DNA from: Pomphorhynchus laevis
Lineage: Eukaryota > Acanthocephala > Palaeacanthocephala > Echinorhynchida > Pomphorhynchidae
Direction: 5' to 3'
Length of the DNA stretch: 64,000 nucleotides
Assembly (NCBI GenBank): GCA_012934845.2
Contig: WNNJ02003440.1
Coordinates: forward strand, 434,001-498,000
The notes beneath the pieces were generated by a model. The model saw only the letters and a program-made list of their open reading frames with translations. It was not told the DNA's origin and searched no databases. Both the position numbers and the translations under genes were made by a program. How positions within the stretch are numbered: the first letter of the stretch is position 1; each line of letters opens with the position of its first letter. Shown piece after piece: positions 44,150-55,470 of this stretch.

Positions 44150-46504
44150 CACCAGACGAGGGAATTTTGAATCGAAATGGTCCGCAGGTCTTTAGGACAA
44201 GAGACCGGATACTTTTTGGATAAAAAAATCCATTTACTAACATTAATGCCGACCACATCGGATGGGGTGACTAATAGCATGTGACGACCACCTCCCTTCT
44301 TTGATCGACTCTCAAAAGCTGACAGACCCGATAAGAGAGTGAAGCGACGGATTTGGACGTGACCGGAAGAGGCCCCAGACGTTAAGAATATCTGGTACAG
44401 ATAAGTCTCTACTCCTGAAGTCTCCTCAGAGCGGTATTGGTTGCGGCGATTGAGTGGATCCATAAGTGTGAGGGGCTAGTGACTCCTTCAAAACTTTATC
44501 AAGGCCTCTACTACCGATCTAACCCACAGCTCTATCCCTCTAGCAAACAAACTTCTCCTTCTTGAATATATTTTAAAAGGAAGACTGAGAAGGGTTAAGA
44601 CGAGCGATACTCGACCTATCCCTACTCAGCTGGAACCAGTATCTGGTGCGCCAGTATTCATTCGAGAGGGTCTGTCTGGCCGCAGAAGAGAGATTAGGGA
44701 GGTTCAGTAGTTTGGCTAGGACCTTGAGTGTTATCGGAGTGGGACTGAAGATGCGACCTTTATAGGTTGTCGAAAGCAACGCGGTAGCTTGCGAAGAGAG
44801 ATAGGAATTAAATTCGATAAAACTCTTATTACCAATTCGGGGGAAGCTTTGAATAGCTGACTAGAAGAAAGCCACTCTGATCGGGTCAAAGTGGAATCTT
44901 CTACGAAGCAGCGTATCCTCTTCTATCCGCCGTCGAATTAGATTATGAGAGGTGGACAGATGTTGTCGCGACTGCTCCGTGCAGAAGGGTTTTAACAACC
45001 ACCTCTCATGTCGCAGTAATAAGTCGAGGAGTAAATTCTTTGATGTGCAATGAAAGGTAGGTGACGGTGGTTTGTGAATAAGATAACCGTTCCTGGCTCT
45101 GCGGAGTGCTGCATTAATCCAACGACCAGTTATGTCGTTGAAGTCACCTAGTACCATGTTATAGCCGCCGTCTATAATCCCATCCAGGAGGTCACGGTTC
45201 TTGTGAATCTCCCCTGGACGAATGTAGACGTTGGCTAGACTGAGGCGTTTACCATTCTTGACGAGTGAAACTACTAGACAAGACAGGGCTGGACAAGAAT
45301 AATTTAGCAAGAGGGAAGACCTTAAGGAGCACTTAACTAAGGTCAAGAGTCCTTGAGAAAAATATGAGTGAGGTGGGGTTATATACGGAGTATAGTGGGA
45401 ATATACGTGCTTAGGGATAAATCGAGTAATGTCCTGTAGGAGACGGATAGTCCGCGTCTCCTGAAGGACTATAACATCTGCGTATCTACCAGATAAAAGT
45501 CTAAGGGCAGCAGCACCTCCCGAATTCCACTGAAGAATAATTTCAACATCAGACATTCTGGAATCTTCGCTTTTCGTCTTAAGGGCAACAGAAAAAGATT
45601 TAGGTCGCGACCCAACGAAACGGTTCTTGTAGGATTTGAAAGCAGCACAGCGCCTAGACCACGCTGGGTGCAAGCCATGATAATTAGAGCACACTGCAGA
45701 CGCAGTGCATTTATTTCCTTCAGACAAACTCGGACAAGGCTCCTTTCCGCAGACCCCACAGTTGGTGGTTGAGCAGCATGAAGATTTCCAGTGCTTCCAC
45801 TTGTGGCAAGCGGAGCGGTGCGGGAATGTCAGATCATCATGTTCCACCAGAAGGAAGACTAAATTATATCCTAGAAAAGGGTTGGCACTACTCATAGAAA
45901 GAATTTTAGCTTGGTTGAGCTCCGCAGAGCAGAACGCGATGGGGAGATCTTTTCCTTCCTTCTTCTTTAATTGTCGAAGATTAGTTAATTTGAACTTTTT
46001 CTGAAGTGAATTCAGGTCTTCAGGCTCCAATTGCAATGGGAAGTTAGAAATCTTGAGTGTAGCCATTATAGGCTTGATTAAAATAGTTCCAATTTTAGAG
46101 AATTTTTCTTTGAAAAACTTACTGTATTCTTGTAATAGATCCGGTGATGAAAAAGAGATTCTAATCGAGTTGTCGAACAATTTGAGATTGCTAAAAATAA
46201 TTCTTTCTGAGTATTTTAGAGTAAAATCTCTTAGAAACGTTCGAAACAGTAAGTGTTTTTCCAACGGTTTCGTCGCTGTTATAATGGCCAAATTTGACAG
46301 TTTCTTGACAGGAGGAAGAACCTCCTCAACAGTAATAGAGGAACAAACAGTACTAACCTTGTCGTTGTTCACTTGATTCAGAAAAATACCTTTATTCGTA
46401 GAAATATCGTTGAAATTAGACGAAATCTGATCCAGTTTTTCCATGTTTTTACTTAACAAAATGCTTTTGCTTGCTTTTGATGTTCCGACAGTTGCTTCTA
46501 CCAT
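44150..46504 (-). mobile_element. APE-type LINE with fused ORF1-ORF2 (left arm copy)
   Basis: The 547-codon frame 46504-44861 begins MVEATVGTSKASKSILLSKN. It has an ORF1 part (RISFSSPDLLQEYSKFFKEK, IMATLKISNFPLQLEPEDLN, cysteine-knuckle region CGVCGKEPC and CSNYHGLHPAWSRRC), then KTKSEDSRMSDVEI joins directly to ILQWNSGG, the start of the ORF2 endonuclease (VIVLQETR, YIRPGEIHKNRD, VLGDFND). Compared with 52507-52910, ~370 bp that hold the ORF1 tail and ORF2 start are missing. After a TAG the frame continues to SSQATALLSTTYKGRIFS (44779), and similarity ends at ~44150, before the RT. It is thus 3'-truncated and inactive. Confidence 0.88.
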
Positions 46505-46586
46505 GTTTTTGAAACACTAAATATTTACGATGATTCATCGTAAAAACGTGTGATGTTCATATCGCAATTTTGCATTTTCAACGAAA

Positions 46587-47560
46587 ATGGACAATAGTGC
46601 TATGGAAATAAGCACTCTTCAAGGGAAAAAAAGAAGATTTTCAAGGTATTTCTTCGTCAATTCAAGACAACAAAGGTTAATGGTTCTTCTTATATTGATG
46701 ATAATTTTGGGGAATTACTTCCCCCGATCCCCAAGATTCCAAATTTGGGGAAAATCATTTTAAAAAAGCCTTTAGAAAGACATGTCCTATAAAAAAATTT
46801 CTAAGAGAGTTTGCGCATAATATGAAAAACCATGTAGTCTACAACTCAGTTAGATATTTCGACAACAGCATAAAAATTTCCTTTGCTACCCAGGACCTCC
46901 TGGAGAGATTTGAGAAATACTTCGTCGCTAAATTCTGCGACATGGCTGAATTTGAGAGGAAACCTATTATGGCCTCCCTAAAAATAAGTAATCTTCCCAC
47001 ACAGATGGAGGAAGAAGACATCCATCTTATTAGTAAGACTTACAAGATAAAAAAGGTACGTCCCCTGTTGGGGAGGAACGGTCTACCAATTAATGTTAAA
47101 TTCTGCTCCGCCGTCATAGGACAGGCTGAACTCCTAGAAAAATTCGCCTGCAACCCCTTTATGGGTTTTAACCTCAAATTTAGAGTTATTGGCAAGGAAG
47201 AATACACCTACCCGCACTGTAGCAGGTGTCACAAATAGGGGCACTGGTCCTCCAGCTTCAGTTCGGTGCAGCGCTTCGGGAAATGTGGTAATGAAGATTG
47301 CTCCTCCGCTGAGTCCTCGATTCCATGGACAAAAAATCTAGTCTGCTCCGACTATAGAGGAGCGCATCCCGCGTGGCGCCGGGAATTGCGAGCATTTTAA
47401 GAAATATATGCCTTTATTCATCAAACCCTCCAGGCGGTCTAAGCCGGCACCTGATTCTTTTTCTCAGGCAGCAACCAAGATGTCTGACAGCGAGCTGTTG
47501 TCGATTATGAATCAGCGTTTGGTTTCGTTTCAAAAAGAGGTTAAATTTTTGTTGTATAAA
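46587..47560 (+). mobile_element. APE-type LINE ORF1 fragment, head-to-head (left arm)
   Basis: The longest run, 46822-47238, reads IKISFATQDLLERFEKYFVA, ERKPIMASLKISNLPTQMEE and NPFMGFNLKFRVIGKEEYTY then PHCSRCHK, the ORF1 plan of the neighbouring LINE. A stop follows in the first knuckle (CSRCHK-stop-GHWSSS), then decayed knuckles (CSDYRGAHPAW). It ends near 47560 without ORF2. Its first ATG (46587) is 82 bp from that of the minus-strand LINE, with a 21-bp palindrome (TTTACGATGATTCATCGTAA) between at 46524-46544. Confidence 0.82.
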
Positions 47561-48344
47561 TACTTCTTAAGATTACATTAATTACAAAACTCATGCATCA
47601 ACAGCAAAGTTTATGTATTTAGTTATTATTTAGTTTATTATTATACTAAATATGCCCGCAATGTGACTTAAGTATGCCACGCTACCAAGTTCTAATAACC
47701 TTTTTCAATCCTTACAGCTCTGGACATGTACCTGCAAAGGCTTCTATCTACAGTTTAGGATCACATCACTTATGCCATTCTTTTGACGTATTCTCAGCGT
47801 TTCTTGATCCCCTCTTCGCAAATTACATCGTTTTCGTCTCAATCTTCTTTAACTTTCTCTCAGTCGATTGAAACGAATCCGTCTTCCTCCTATCCAATTT
47901 TCTTGGATTTGTCTATCTTTTTACTATTCACTTCCTTGTCTTATCAACATTTTTCGATTACAGATTTAGCTACCATCACATCGGCAATCACTATATATTT
48001 AAATACGCCATAAAAACTGATACTGCATTACAGTTCTGTGTCGTCATTTCGACTCCTTATTTGTAATGTTGAATTTCTTATCAAAATGTTTAGAGAAGGT
48101 TTCGATAGTAATTGAGCTTTATTTGACTTCTCGTGTTACCTAATAATTTTTGCACTTGGCATTATTCACGATAAGGCTTCCAGATATTCGATATTTCTGC
48201 ATCACTGCTTCATGCAGTCGCCTTATTGGTATCGTCATTTTAGCTTCCAAATCACATTTGCTGTATATGAATTTAAAACACACAGGAAGGCAACATTTAT
48301 GTTTGATTATAATTCGTGTTTTTGGTCACTTGTTTAAAACAAAA
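47561..48344. other. Unrecognised part of the inverted-repeat arm
   Basis: No gene or known element. Open runs such as 47674-47871 and 47783-48013 are short, low-complexity and without family signature. The same sequence is at 58540-59323 in the right arm. Confidence 0.5.
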
Positions 48345-49800
48345 TCTAACCAAAATTAAACCATCAAGTAAATATAAATATATGGATAAAATTGAATTAT
48401 TAGAATCCATTAATATTTTAATAAATCAAAATTATTTAAAAGTATATTCATCTATATTTAATCAAATAAAAGGTGTTCCAATGGGTGGTAATAGTAGCCC
48501 AATTATAGCTGACTTATTTTTAAGCTTTCTAGAATATGAATTTGTTCATAAATGTTTAAAAAATAAATCTAAATTATATAAAGATATGAAATATCTGTTT
48601 CGATATATTGATGATATATGTGAATTTAATTCTAGCAATTTGTATTCAATAAGTGATCAAATTTATCCAGGTAGCCTCACTCTTAATAAAACCAATATTA
48701 ATGATAAAGAAAGTATATGTCATGATATGAGCTTCAAATAAACATCAATTGAAACTACTTTTAATTTATATCGTAAAGATGACATTTTTAAATTTACATG
48801 AAACATAGTTTTGCATGAGCATTCATGCATACCATATAATATAAAATATAATACATTAAATAATGAAATTTTAAGAATTTCAACAATTTGTAACGATATT
48901 GGTTTTCTTCGAAATCATTTGAATAATTTAATAGATACATATTTTAAACTGGGTTTCTATAAAAATACCATCAAAGAGAAAATAGTAAAATATATAAATC
49001 AACACACTAATATTAAAACTAAATTTAAAATCATTAGCGGAAAATTTTTATGGATAGATAATAAATAATATACTTTGTATAAGAATAAGATACTAGATAG
49101 TTATTTCAGAGGAAATACATCATTAGCATGTATTTGGCATGTATTAGAACACAAGCAGTTAGAATAATCTAGTTGATGGATTCAACCAAAAAATATAAAA
49201 CTTATTGATAGATCCGGGTGGATATACGAGTATGTGGAAAACAAGGAAAGTGAATGTAGACATTGCAACAACGTGCGATGCAAAACATGTGGATGTGTTG
49301 TATTCACATGCACAACATCCTTAATGCGAAAGAGATTCATATTAAGGAGAAAATAGTCAAATATATAAATCAACACAATAATATAAAGAATAAATTTAAA
49401 CTCTTAAATGGCAAATTTTTATGGATGGATAATAAATAATATACTTTGTATAAGAATAAGATACTATATAATCAAATTTAATTAGAGGAAATACGTCTTT
49501 GACACGTATTTGGCTCTGCTGCTATGTTGGGTTGAGTAGTTGGGGCCGAAACCTGATAGCATAGCAGTTCCTCCTGATGGCCTATAATCCTTATTCTGAT
49601 ACAACATATGTTATTTATTAGTCAATTCACAAGAATTGACTTTTTTAAATTTAATTTTTTTATTTTAACTTGATTTAAATTATAGAAAATCTTAAAACAA
49701 TTATTTATTTTATTATTTAATTATTAAATACTGATTTAGCATTATTATGTTTTGTTTATTTTTTAATTATATTAAATACGTAGACTCAGTTAGCTAATTT
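48345..49800 (+). mobile_element. Naiad-like PLE, RT end and two terminal regions
   Basis: 48382-48741 is an unbroken RT piece: MDKIELLESINILINQNYLK, FNQIKGVPMGGNSSPIIADL, LFRYIDDICEFNSSN (catalytic YIDD intact). The tail follows at 48811-49068, then a first terminal region (hairpin A at 49106). 49180-49350 is a piece from the element's 5' coding end with clustered cysteines, and 49351-49440 is the tail again, followed by a second, full terminal region (49490-49640) and end motif TACGTAGACTCAGTTAGCT (49777). So two copies are joined in tandem with most of the second deleted. The inner edge of the left arm (48423) lies inside this RT. Confidence 0.83.
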
Positions 49801-50589
49801 GATCTTTTACAATTTATTTCCCTCATTTTAAACGTTTTCTAAATAAAATCGCGAAAACCTTGTTCTACATCAATTAATTTGAATATCACCGAATAAATTT
49901 TATAGAAACATTTTCATAAAATACAACTAAATATTTTACGAAAGCTTAAAAATGCGTTTACTTGTCGCTTCAAGCCTTGCTTTTTCGTTTTTTGCTTGTT
50001 TTTCTTCAAACCTGGCTAGTTTCAATTATAGAGAAATATGACAAATGTGATGGGATGTGGAAATTCTTCAAACAAATTTACTAAATTTATAACAGTTTGC
50101 CTATAAATTTTTTAAAGTACTTTTTTACTTAAAATTTAGTTATCTTTCGTATCTTTAAATATTTTATTTTTAAACATTTTCCGTATTATTATTTTATCCC
50201 TACAACATTTTCTATTAAAATTTTCAATTTATAATTCGAATCAAATTTTAATAATAGTAATTTTATTGAGAATATTATCTTTCTTAATGCTATTAAGAAT
50301 GTTATAAAGATTCATTTGTTTATAAGATTTGATAAAATAGCGACATTTTATTCAAATTGCAAAAACTACACTTTATATTTACATCATTTATTTTTCGTTA
50401 AAATTACAGTTTTAATTTTCTCTATAATCTGCATTTCATTATTTTTGGCAGTTTAAGCTTTTTTAAAATATGCAATTAGTATACTATTAAAACGTTACAA
50501 ATGTTCTGATATAAGAGATTAACCTCTGAATATCATCAAAATACAAAAGTTTGAGGAGGTGTAGCAATTGAAAATCTAATAAATCAGAC
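49801..50589. other. AT-rich stretch, no gene seen
   Basis: Very AT-rich; no frame, repeat or element recognised. Confidence 0.5.
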
Positions 50590-50970
50590 CATTAAACTCA
50601 GTCTACGTGATTTTACAATATAAATTACAAATAATCATAAATAAAGAATAATTATAAATAATAAAATATAAATAATTATTTAAGAATTTATAAAATTTTA
50701 TTTTATATAATATTTAAATATTAACTAAAAATTCTTGCTCAATTGATTTACTTTTTAAGATTTATATTTTTATATATTATAATACGTACTGAAAGTCATT
50801 AAAATGAACTGCTATGCTATCAGGTATCAGGCCCAATTCCTCGACACAAAATAGCAGCTGACTAAATGCATGCAAATGACGTATTTCTCCTTATTAAATT
50901 TGATTATATAATGTACCTATTTAAATACAAAACATATTGTTTATTATTCGTCCATAAAATTTGTATTGAT
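50590..50970 (-). mobile_element. PLE terminal region, inverted
   Basis: Read on minus: tail remnant (TTTTTATGGACGAATAATAA), hairpin A (AAATACGTC...ATGCATTT), hairpin B (CTGCTATTTTGTG...CATAGCAG) and the end motif CACGTAGACTGAGTTTAATG at 50613-50594. Confidence 0.7.
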
Positions 50971-51950
50971 AATTTTTTCTAGTTAAATTTTTATGTCATT
51001 AGAAAATTTTATATTTTAATAATATTTTGTTGATTTATACTTATCCAATATTGGAAACGTTATTTAAACGTTATTTAAAAAACGTTTATTATTACAAAAT
51101 TCGAATGTTCACAAATACTTTTAAATAGCGTGATCAATACAAAAGCAATTTATATATGTCGAGTTTAAACTATTAAAAATCAAACAATCTTTTGAAAAAT
51201 AAAACTCAATACATACATTAAATGATTATTTAATGAAAATGATTATTATGCTTGTTGGATACTGGCTTAATAGTGTTTATTAAGGTTTTAAGGTTCATTT
51301 CTTTCTCAATTTTTATTCAGCGCACATAATTGTCAATAAATTGAATTTCTTATGGCTATACACGTGTGATAAATCGCATTTGTGCTTTATACATACATGT
51401 TACCTAATGATATTTTTTATTCATGCGAAGTAGTCTATGTGCACGATATCGAGATAATACAGTCTTGATTTTGAGTTATAATGTGAACTCTATTGCAATA
51501 TTTTTTCAATCCTCTAACTCAAAACAGCAACCTGTATAATTTCTTTACAATATTTTATTTAAACTTTGATTTTGGAGAGAATGAGTGTTACGTATACAAT
51601 ATAAAAATACGATTATTGGTAACTGTATCCGCTTCACATAACTTTTTTAAATTATGTTGACATATTTTTCAAATATGTTAACTTTTCACTCAAATATGTC
51701 GACGCAAACTTTCCCGTTTGCGCCAACATATTTAACTTGTTAGTAAAATATTAAGATAAGATTTTGTTCTCTAACGAAGTTGCTCAATATATAATCAAAA
51801 TAGTGTAAGAAACGTTATTTTAAATAGCTTATGGCTCGTAATTTTAATTTATTAATGCAATTTTCAATTGAATATTTACTTTTCAAAGAAATTGTCACTA
51901 TAAAGTGTATTATCGGGTTACACTTAATTTATCGATCTTCAACTTTGTAA
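50971..51950. other. AT-rich stretch with two adjacent hairpins
   Basis: No gene. 51656-51682: arms GTTGACATATTT / AAATATGTTAAC around TTC. 51692-51733: AAATATGTCGACGCAAAC with partner GTTTGCGCCAACATATTT around TTTCCC. Both share AAATATGT. Confidence 0.7.
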
Positions 51951-52097
51951 TTTTCTGCTACTGAGGAGAGACGTGGGGTAACGGGCGAATGCGACAATGT
52001 CGCAATGACTTGAGAATTTAGAAGGGGATGAGCTGAGGGCGCGGGCGGATTTGACTAGTGAGTAACCGGCAGAGAGCAGACGGCCAATATAGAGAGT

Positions 52098-52837
52098 CGT
52101 ATGAGACTCCTAAATCTAAAACAGGGGAATCCTTACCTGTTGCGTTCTGCGGTACGGACTTAAACAACGCTGATATTTTGTCACGGAATGCAGTCAACCC
52201 CTTTATGGGGTATAATCTCAGATTCAATTTGGTTGATCAAGATTGCTTCACATTTCCTTATTGTAACTACTGCCACTGCTGGGGGCACTGGGCCTTCTCC
52301 TGTACGCGGGAGAAATTGTGCGGAGTATGTGCCAAATCATACTGTATCGCTTTGTCAAAGAGGGAGAGGTGCGTAGCTCCCCCAGTCTGTACTAATTGTG
52401 GTGGGGACCACCCCGCGTGGTCACGTCGTTGTCGTATTTTCAAAGAATATAAAATGAAATATGCAGTCTCGGCTCCCCCAACTGGAAGAAGTTTTGCTGC
52501 TGTTGCCGCGCAGCCATCGGAAAGAATGTCCAACATGGATATTTTGCACTTGCTGGACAACAACAGGAAGACTACACTCTCTCAAATACAGCAGTGGTTA
52601 GCACCCCTCATTGGGGCGTTCCTAAGTTCTCCTTCAGTTCCGTTGCAATCGGAGAAAGATTGTCCGAAATCAAAGAAAATGGGTGGATCAGCAAGATCGG
52701 TTCCACCCCTCAAGGTTGGCAAGCTGATAAAAGAGAAAGGCGCCTCAAAGGGAAATGAAGATACTGCCCTGGGGGTTACGATTCTGGATGGGGCTAGTGG
52801 CGGGAGGGGCGACCTTCCCGCACCTAGCTCTGTCTAG
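52098..52837 (+). CDS. LINE ORF1 (gag-like, three CCHC knuckles), 5'-truncated
   Basis: Begins within the segment equivalent to residue ~200 of the arm LINE: ESLPVAFCGTDLNNADILSR, NPFMGYNLRFNLVDQDCF. Knuckles: CNYCHCWGHWAFSC, CGVCAKSYC and CTNCGGDHPAWSRRC. A Ser/Pro/Lys-rich tail follows, ending LPAPSSV and stop. Such proteins bind the element RNA to form the transposition particle. It ends 20 bp before the ORF2 ATG at 52858. Confidence 0.85.
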
Positions 52838-52857
52838 GTTGACTTCCCCCGTCCAAC

Positions 52858-55318
52858 TTGTCTAACACAATGGTGAGTAAGCCTGAGCCTTTTTCACTGA
52901 ATATTCTTCAGTGGAATTCGGGAGGTGCTTCTGCCCTTAGACTTTTACCTGGTAGAGATGCAGATGTTATAGTCCTTCAGGAGACGCGGTCTATCCGTAT
53001 ACCCCAGGACAGTACTCGATTTATCCCTCAGCATATATACACGCACTTCACTCCGTATATAACGCCTCCTCACTCCTCTTCATCTCAAGGTCTTTTAACC
53101 TTAGTTAAATGCTCCTTAAGATCTTCCATCCTTCTTAACTATTCTTGTCCTGCCCTATCTTGTCTAGCTATATCACTTCGTAAGAACGGTAAATGTATCA
53201 GCATAGCCAATATTTATATACGCCCAGGAGAAATTCACAAGAACCGTGACCTCCTGGATCGTTTATTGGGTAGCGGCTATGACATGTTACTTGGTGATTT
53301 CAACGACAGAACTGGTCGTTGGATTAATGCAGCAAACCGCAGAGCAAGTAACGACTATCTTATTCACAAACCACCATCCCCCACCTTTCATTGCTCAACA
53401 ACTAATTCACTCCTCGACATATTACTGCTACATAAGAAGTGTTGTTAAAACCCTTCTGTACTGAGCAGTCGCGCCAAAAACAGACTACCTATCATGACCT
53501 AATTCGTTGGCGGTTAGAGGAAGACACGTTGCTGAGGAGAAGGTTCCACTTTGATCCCGTCAGGGTGGCCTTCTTTCAGGCAGCTATCCAACAATTCCCC
53601 CGAATTGGGAATGAGAGTTTGACCAAATTTAATACTTACCTCTCTTCGCAAGCTACTGCGATACTATCGACTACCTATAAAGGTCGCATATACAATCCCA
53701 CTCCAACAAAACTCAAGGTCCTAGCTAAAATGCTACATCTTCCTACTCTCTCTGTTTCCGCCAGACAAGCCCTCTCGAATGAATACTGGAGCACTAGATA
53801 TAGGTTCCAGTTGAGTAGGGATAAGGCAAGCATTTCTCGCCTTAGCCCTTCTCAGTCTTCCTTCTGGAAGATACTCAAGAAGGAGAAGTTTGTCTGTTGG
53901 AAGGATAGAGCATTAGGTTGGATTGGTAGAATAGACCTTGATAAAGTTTTGGAGGAGTCACTATCCCTTCACAATTATGGAGCCACTCATTCACCCCAAC
54001 CAATCCCGCCTTGGTGTGACTTCAGGAGTAGGGACTTATCTGTTACAGATATCCTTAACTCATGGGGCCACTCCCGGGCACCTCCAGAACCCATGCGCCA
54101 CTATCCACTCGTGTCTGTCAGCTTTTGACAGACAGTCAGAGAAAGGAAGTCGCCATAACAATGCTATTAGCCTCCCCTTCCGACATTGCTAACATAAATA
54201 TTAGCCGTCGAGTATTTTTACCTAAAAAGAAGTCGATTACATGTCCCAAAGATCCGCGGCCTATTTCAATTCAAAACTCCCTCATCTCCATTTACGAAAA
54301 AGCGCTTGCGCGTAAAATCCGCGACCATCTAAATAGGCGAAATTTAATCCCACCAGGTTTTCATGGGTACGTAAAAGATCGCTCGGTCCATTCAGCAATA
54401 GGTGAAGTGCAACAGTTTTGTCAAGATAACAGTCATCAGCTTGCTGTGGCTGTCTTTCTTGATTTTTCGGCTGCATTTGACCGCATTTCCATTCCTTTTG
54501 TTATCACTTCTCTCAGGTCCCTCGGGTTGCCTGCGAGAATTGTTAACAGGGTGGAAATATTGCTGTACTCCAAGCGATTCTTCTATGAAGACGACCCTGA
54601 TGCACGTCAGTTCTATCCTATTACGGGTGTGCCTCAAGGCTCCCCACTTTCTCCAATCTTGTATCTTGCTGCCTTCATTGAACTATACAAAAAATTCAAA
54701 CGCGATCAACATATTGTGGTATATGCTGATGATACCACAGCCCTGTTCTCTGGACGCAGGTGCAAAGATGTAGTCTCTGACATCAGTTATTTCTTTACAA
54801 GATTAAAAGAGCAGCTGCCCATTTCCAATCTTGTTTTAAACTCCTCCAAATCGCAGGTGGTTGTCTTTAATGGCGCCCCTGTGACAAAGGAAAAACTCAA
54901 GAGATTAGCACTCTCAGCTCTATCTTCCATCCCGACTAATCAATCACTCCCTACCTTCACAAATCGAGTAAAATACCTGGGATTCACCATTACGGTGAGC
55001 TGGTCAGCGAAAGCTGACCTGGATAGACTAAAACATATCCTGAAGAGAGCTAGATGGGCCCTGAAACGGGCCCAACATCTGTCATTGAAAGAGAAATCCC
55101 AAGTGCGCCTCTGGGGTACTTGGGCTATCTCGGGATTAGTTTTCTTTTCAAGAGGACGTCCTCCAGAACAAAGACTAAGGTTTCTCAAGCTCCTCGTCTC
55201 GCGTTTACCCAGCATAGTCTGCACCGACTGGACTCTTCGGGGGGTGAAAGACCCCGGGTGGTTCAGTCGCAAGGCGGCGTGTTGGATTGGTTGGGGGCTC
55301 AGATCCCCATGGATTTGA
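52858..55318 (+). pseudogene. LINE ORF2: APE endonuclease and RT, two frame changes
   Basis: Endonuclease: ILQWNSGGASALRLLPGRDA, VLQETRS, IYIRPGEIHKNRDLLD, MLLGDFNDRTGRW (52858-53448). A one-base loss near 53440 shifts to 53439-54128 (FHFDPVRVAFFQAAIQQFPR, YKGRIYNPTPTKLKVLAKML). A second shift near 54062-54128 leads to the RT run 54062-55318: RPISIQNSLISIYEKALARK, VFLDFSAAFDRISIPFVI, GVPQGSPLSPILYLAAF, VVYADDTTALFSG (catalytic YADD) and LNSSKSQVVVFNG. The C-terminus RGVKDPGWFSRKAACWIGWG ends at 55318. With only two breaks it is the best template for the family consensus here. Confidence 0.9.
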
Positions 55319-55470
55319 GGCTATAATTCTGAAGAAAACGGGCTTGCATTTGAAGAGTGTCAATTATCGATGAAGAAGATTTAGACTGTATCTGTATCAT
55401 TGTATTTATTCTATTTATTTATCCGGCATGTTATTTATTATTAATAAAATCTATTATTATTACTTCGCTG

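Larger units (their letters stand above)
42884..48423 (+). repeat. Giant inverted repeat, left arm
   Basis: Position x in this arm pairs with 106884 minus x in the right arm. The pairing holds at every landmark I compared (46504/60380, 44463/62421, 43492/63392) and ends inwardly at 48423/58461, inside a PLE. The arm is at least 5540 bp; the window ends before the outer edge of its partner. In stretches compared base by base I found one mismatch (44011) inside 43211-48423 and nine in 42884-43210. Confidence 0.95.
51960..55470 (+). mobile_element. APE-type LINE, nearly complete (spacer copy 1)
   Basis: ORF1 (from ~52098) and ORF2 (52858-55318) are followed by a 3' UTR with AATAAA near 55444 and an end at TATTATTATTAC (~55472), right against the 5' end of the next copy. 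ORF1 lacks its N-terminal third, so the copy is 5'-truncated. An APE endonuclease in front of the RT places it in the large Jockey/I/R1 assemblage; no RNase H domain follows the RT. Confidence 0.88.

Noticed and set aside
45705-46004. Plus-strand open frames opposite the LINE ORFs (also 35187-35696, 34290-34622, 46053-46376)
   Set aside because: They are antisense shadows of well-supported LINE frames, with no family similarity.
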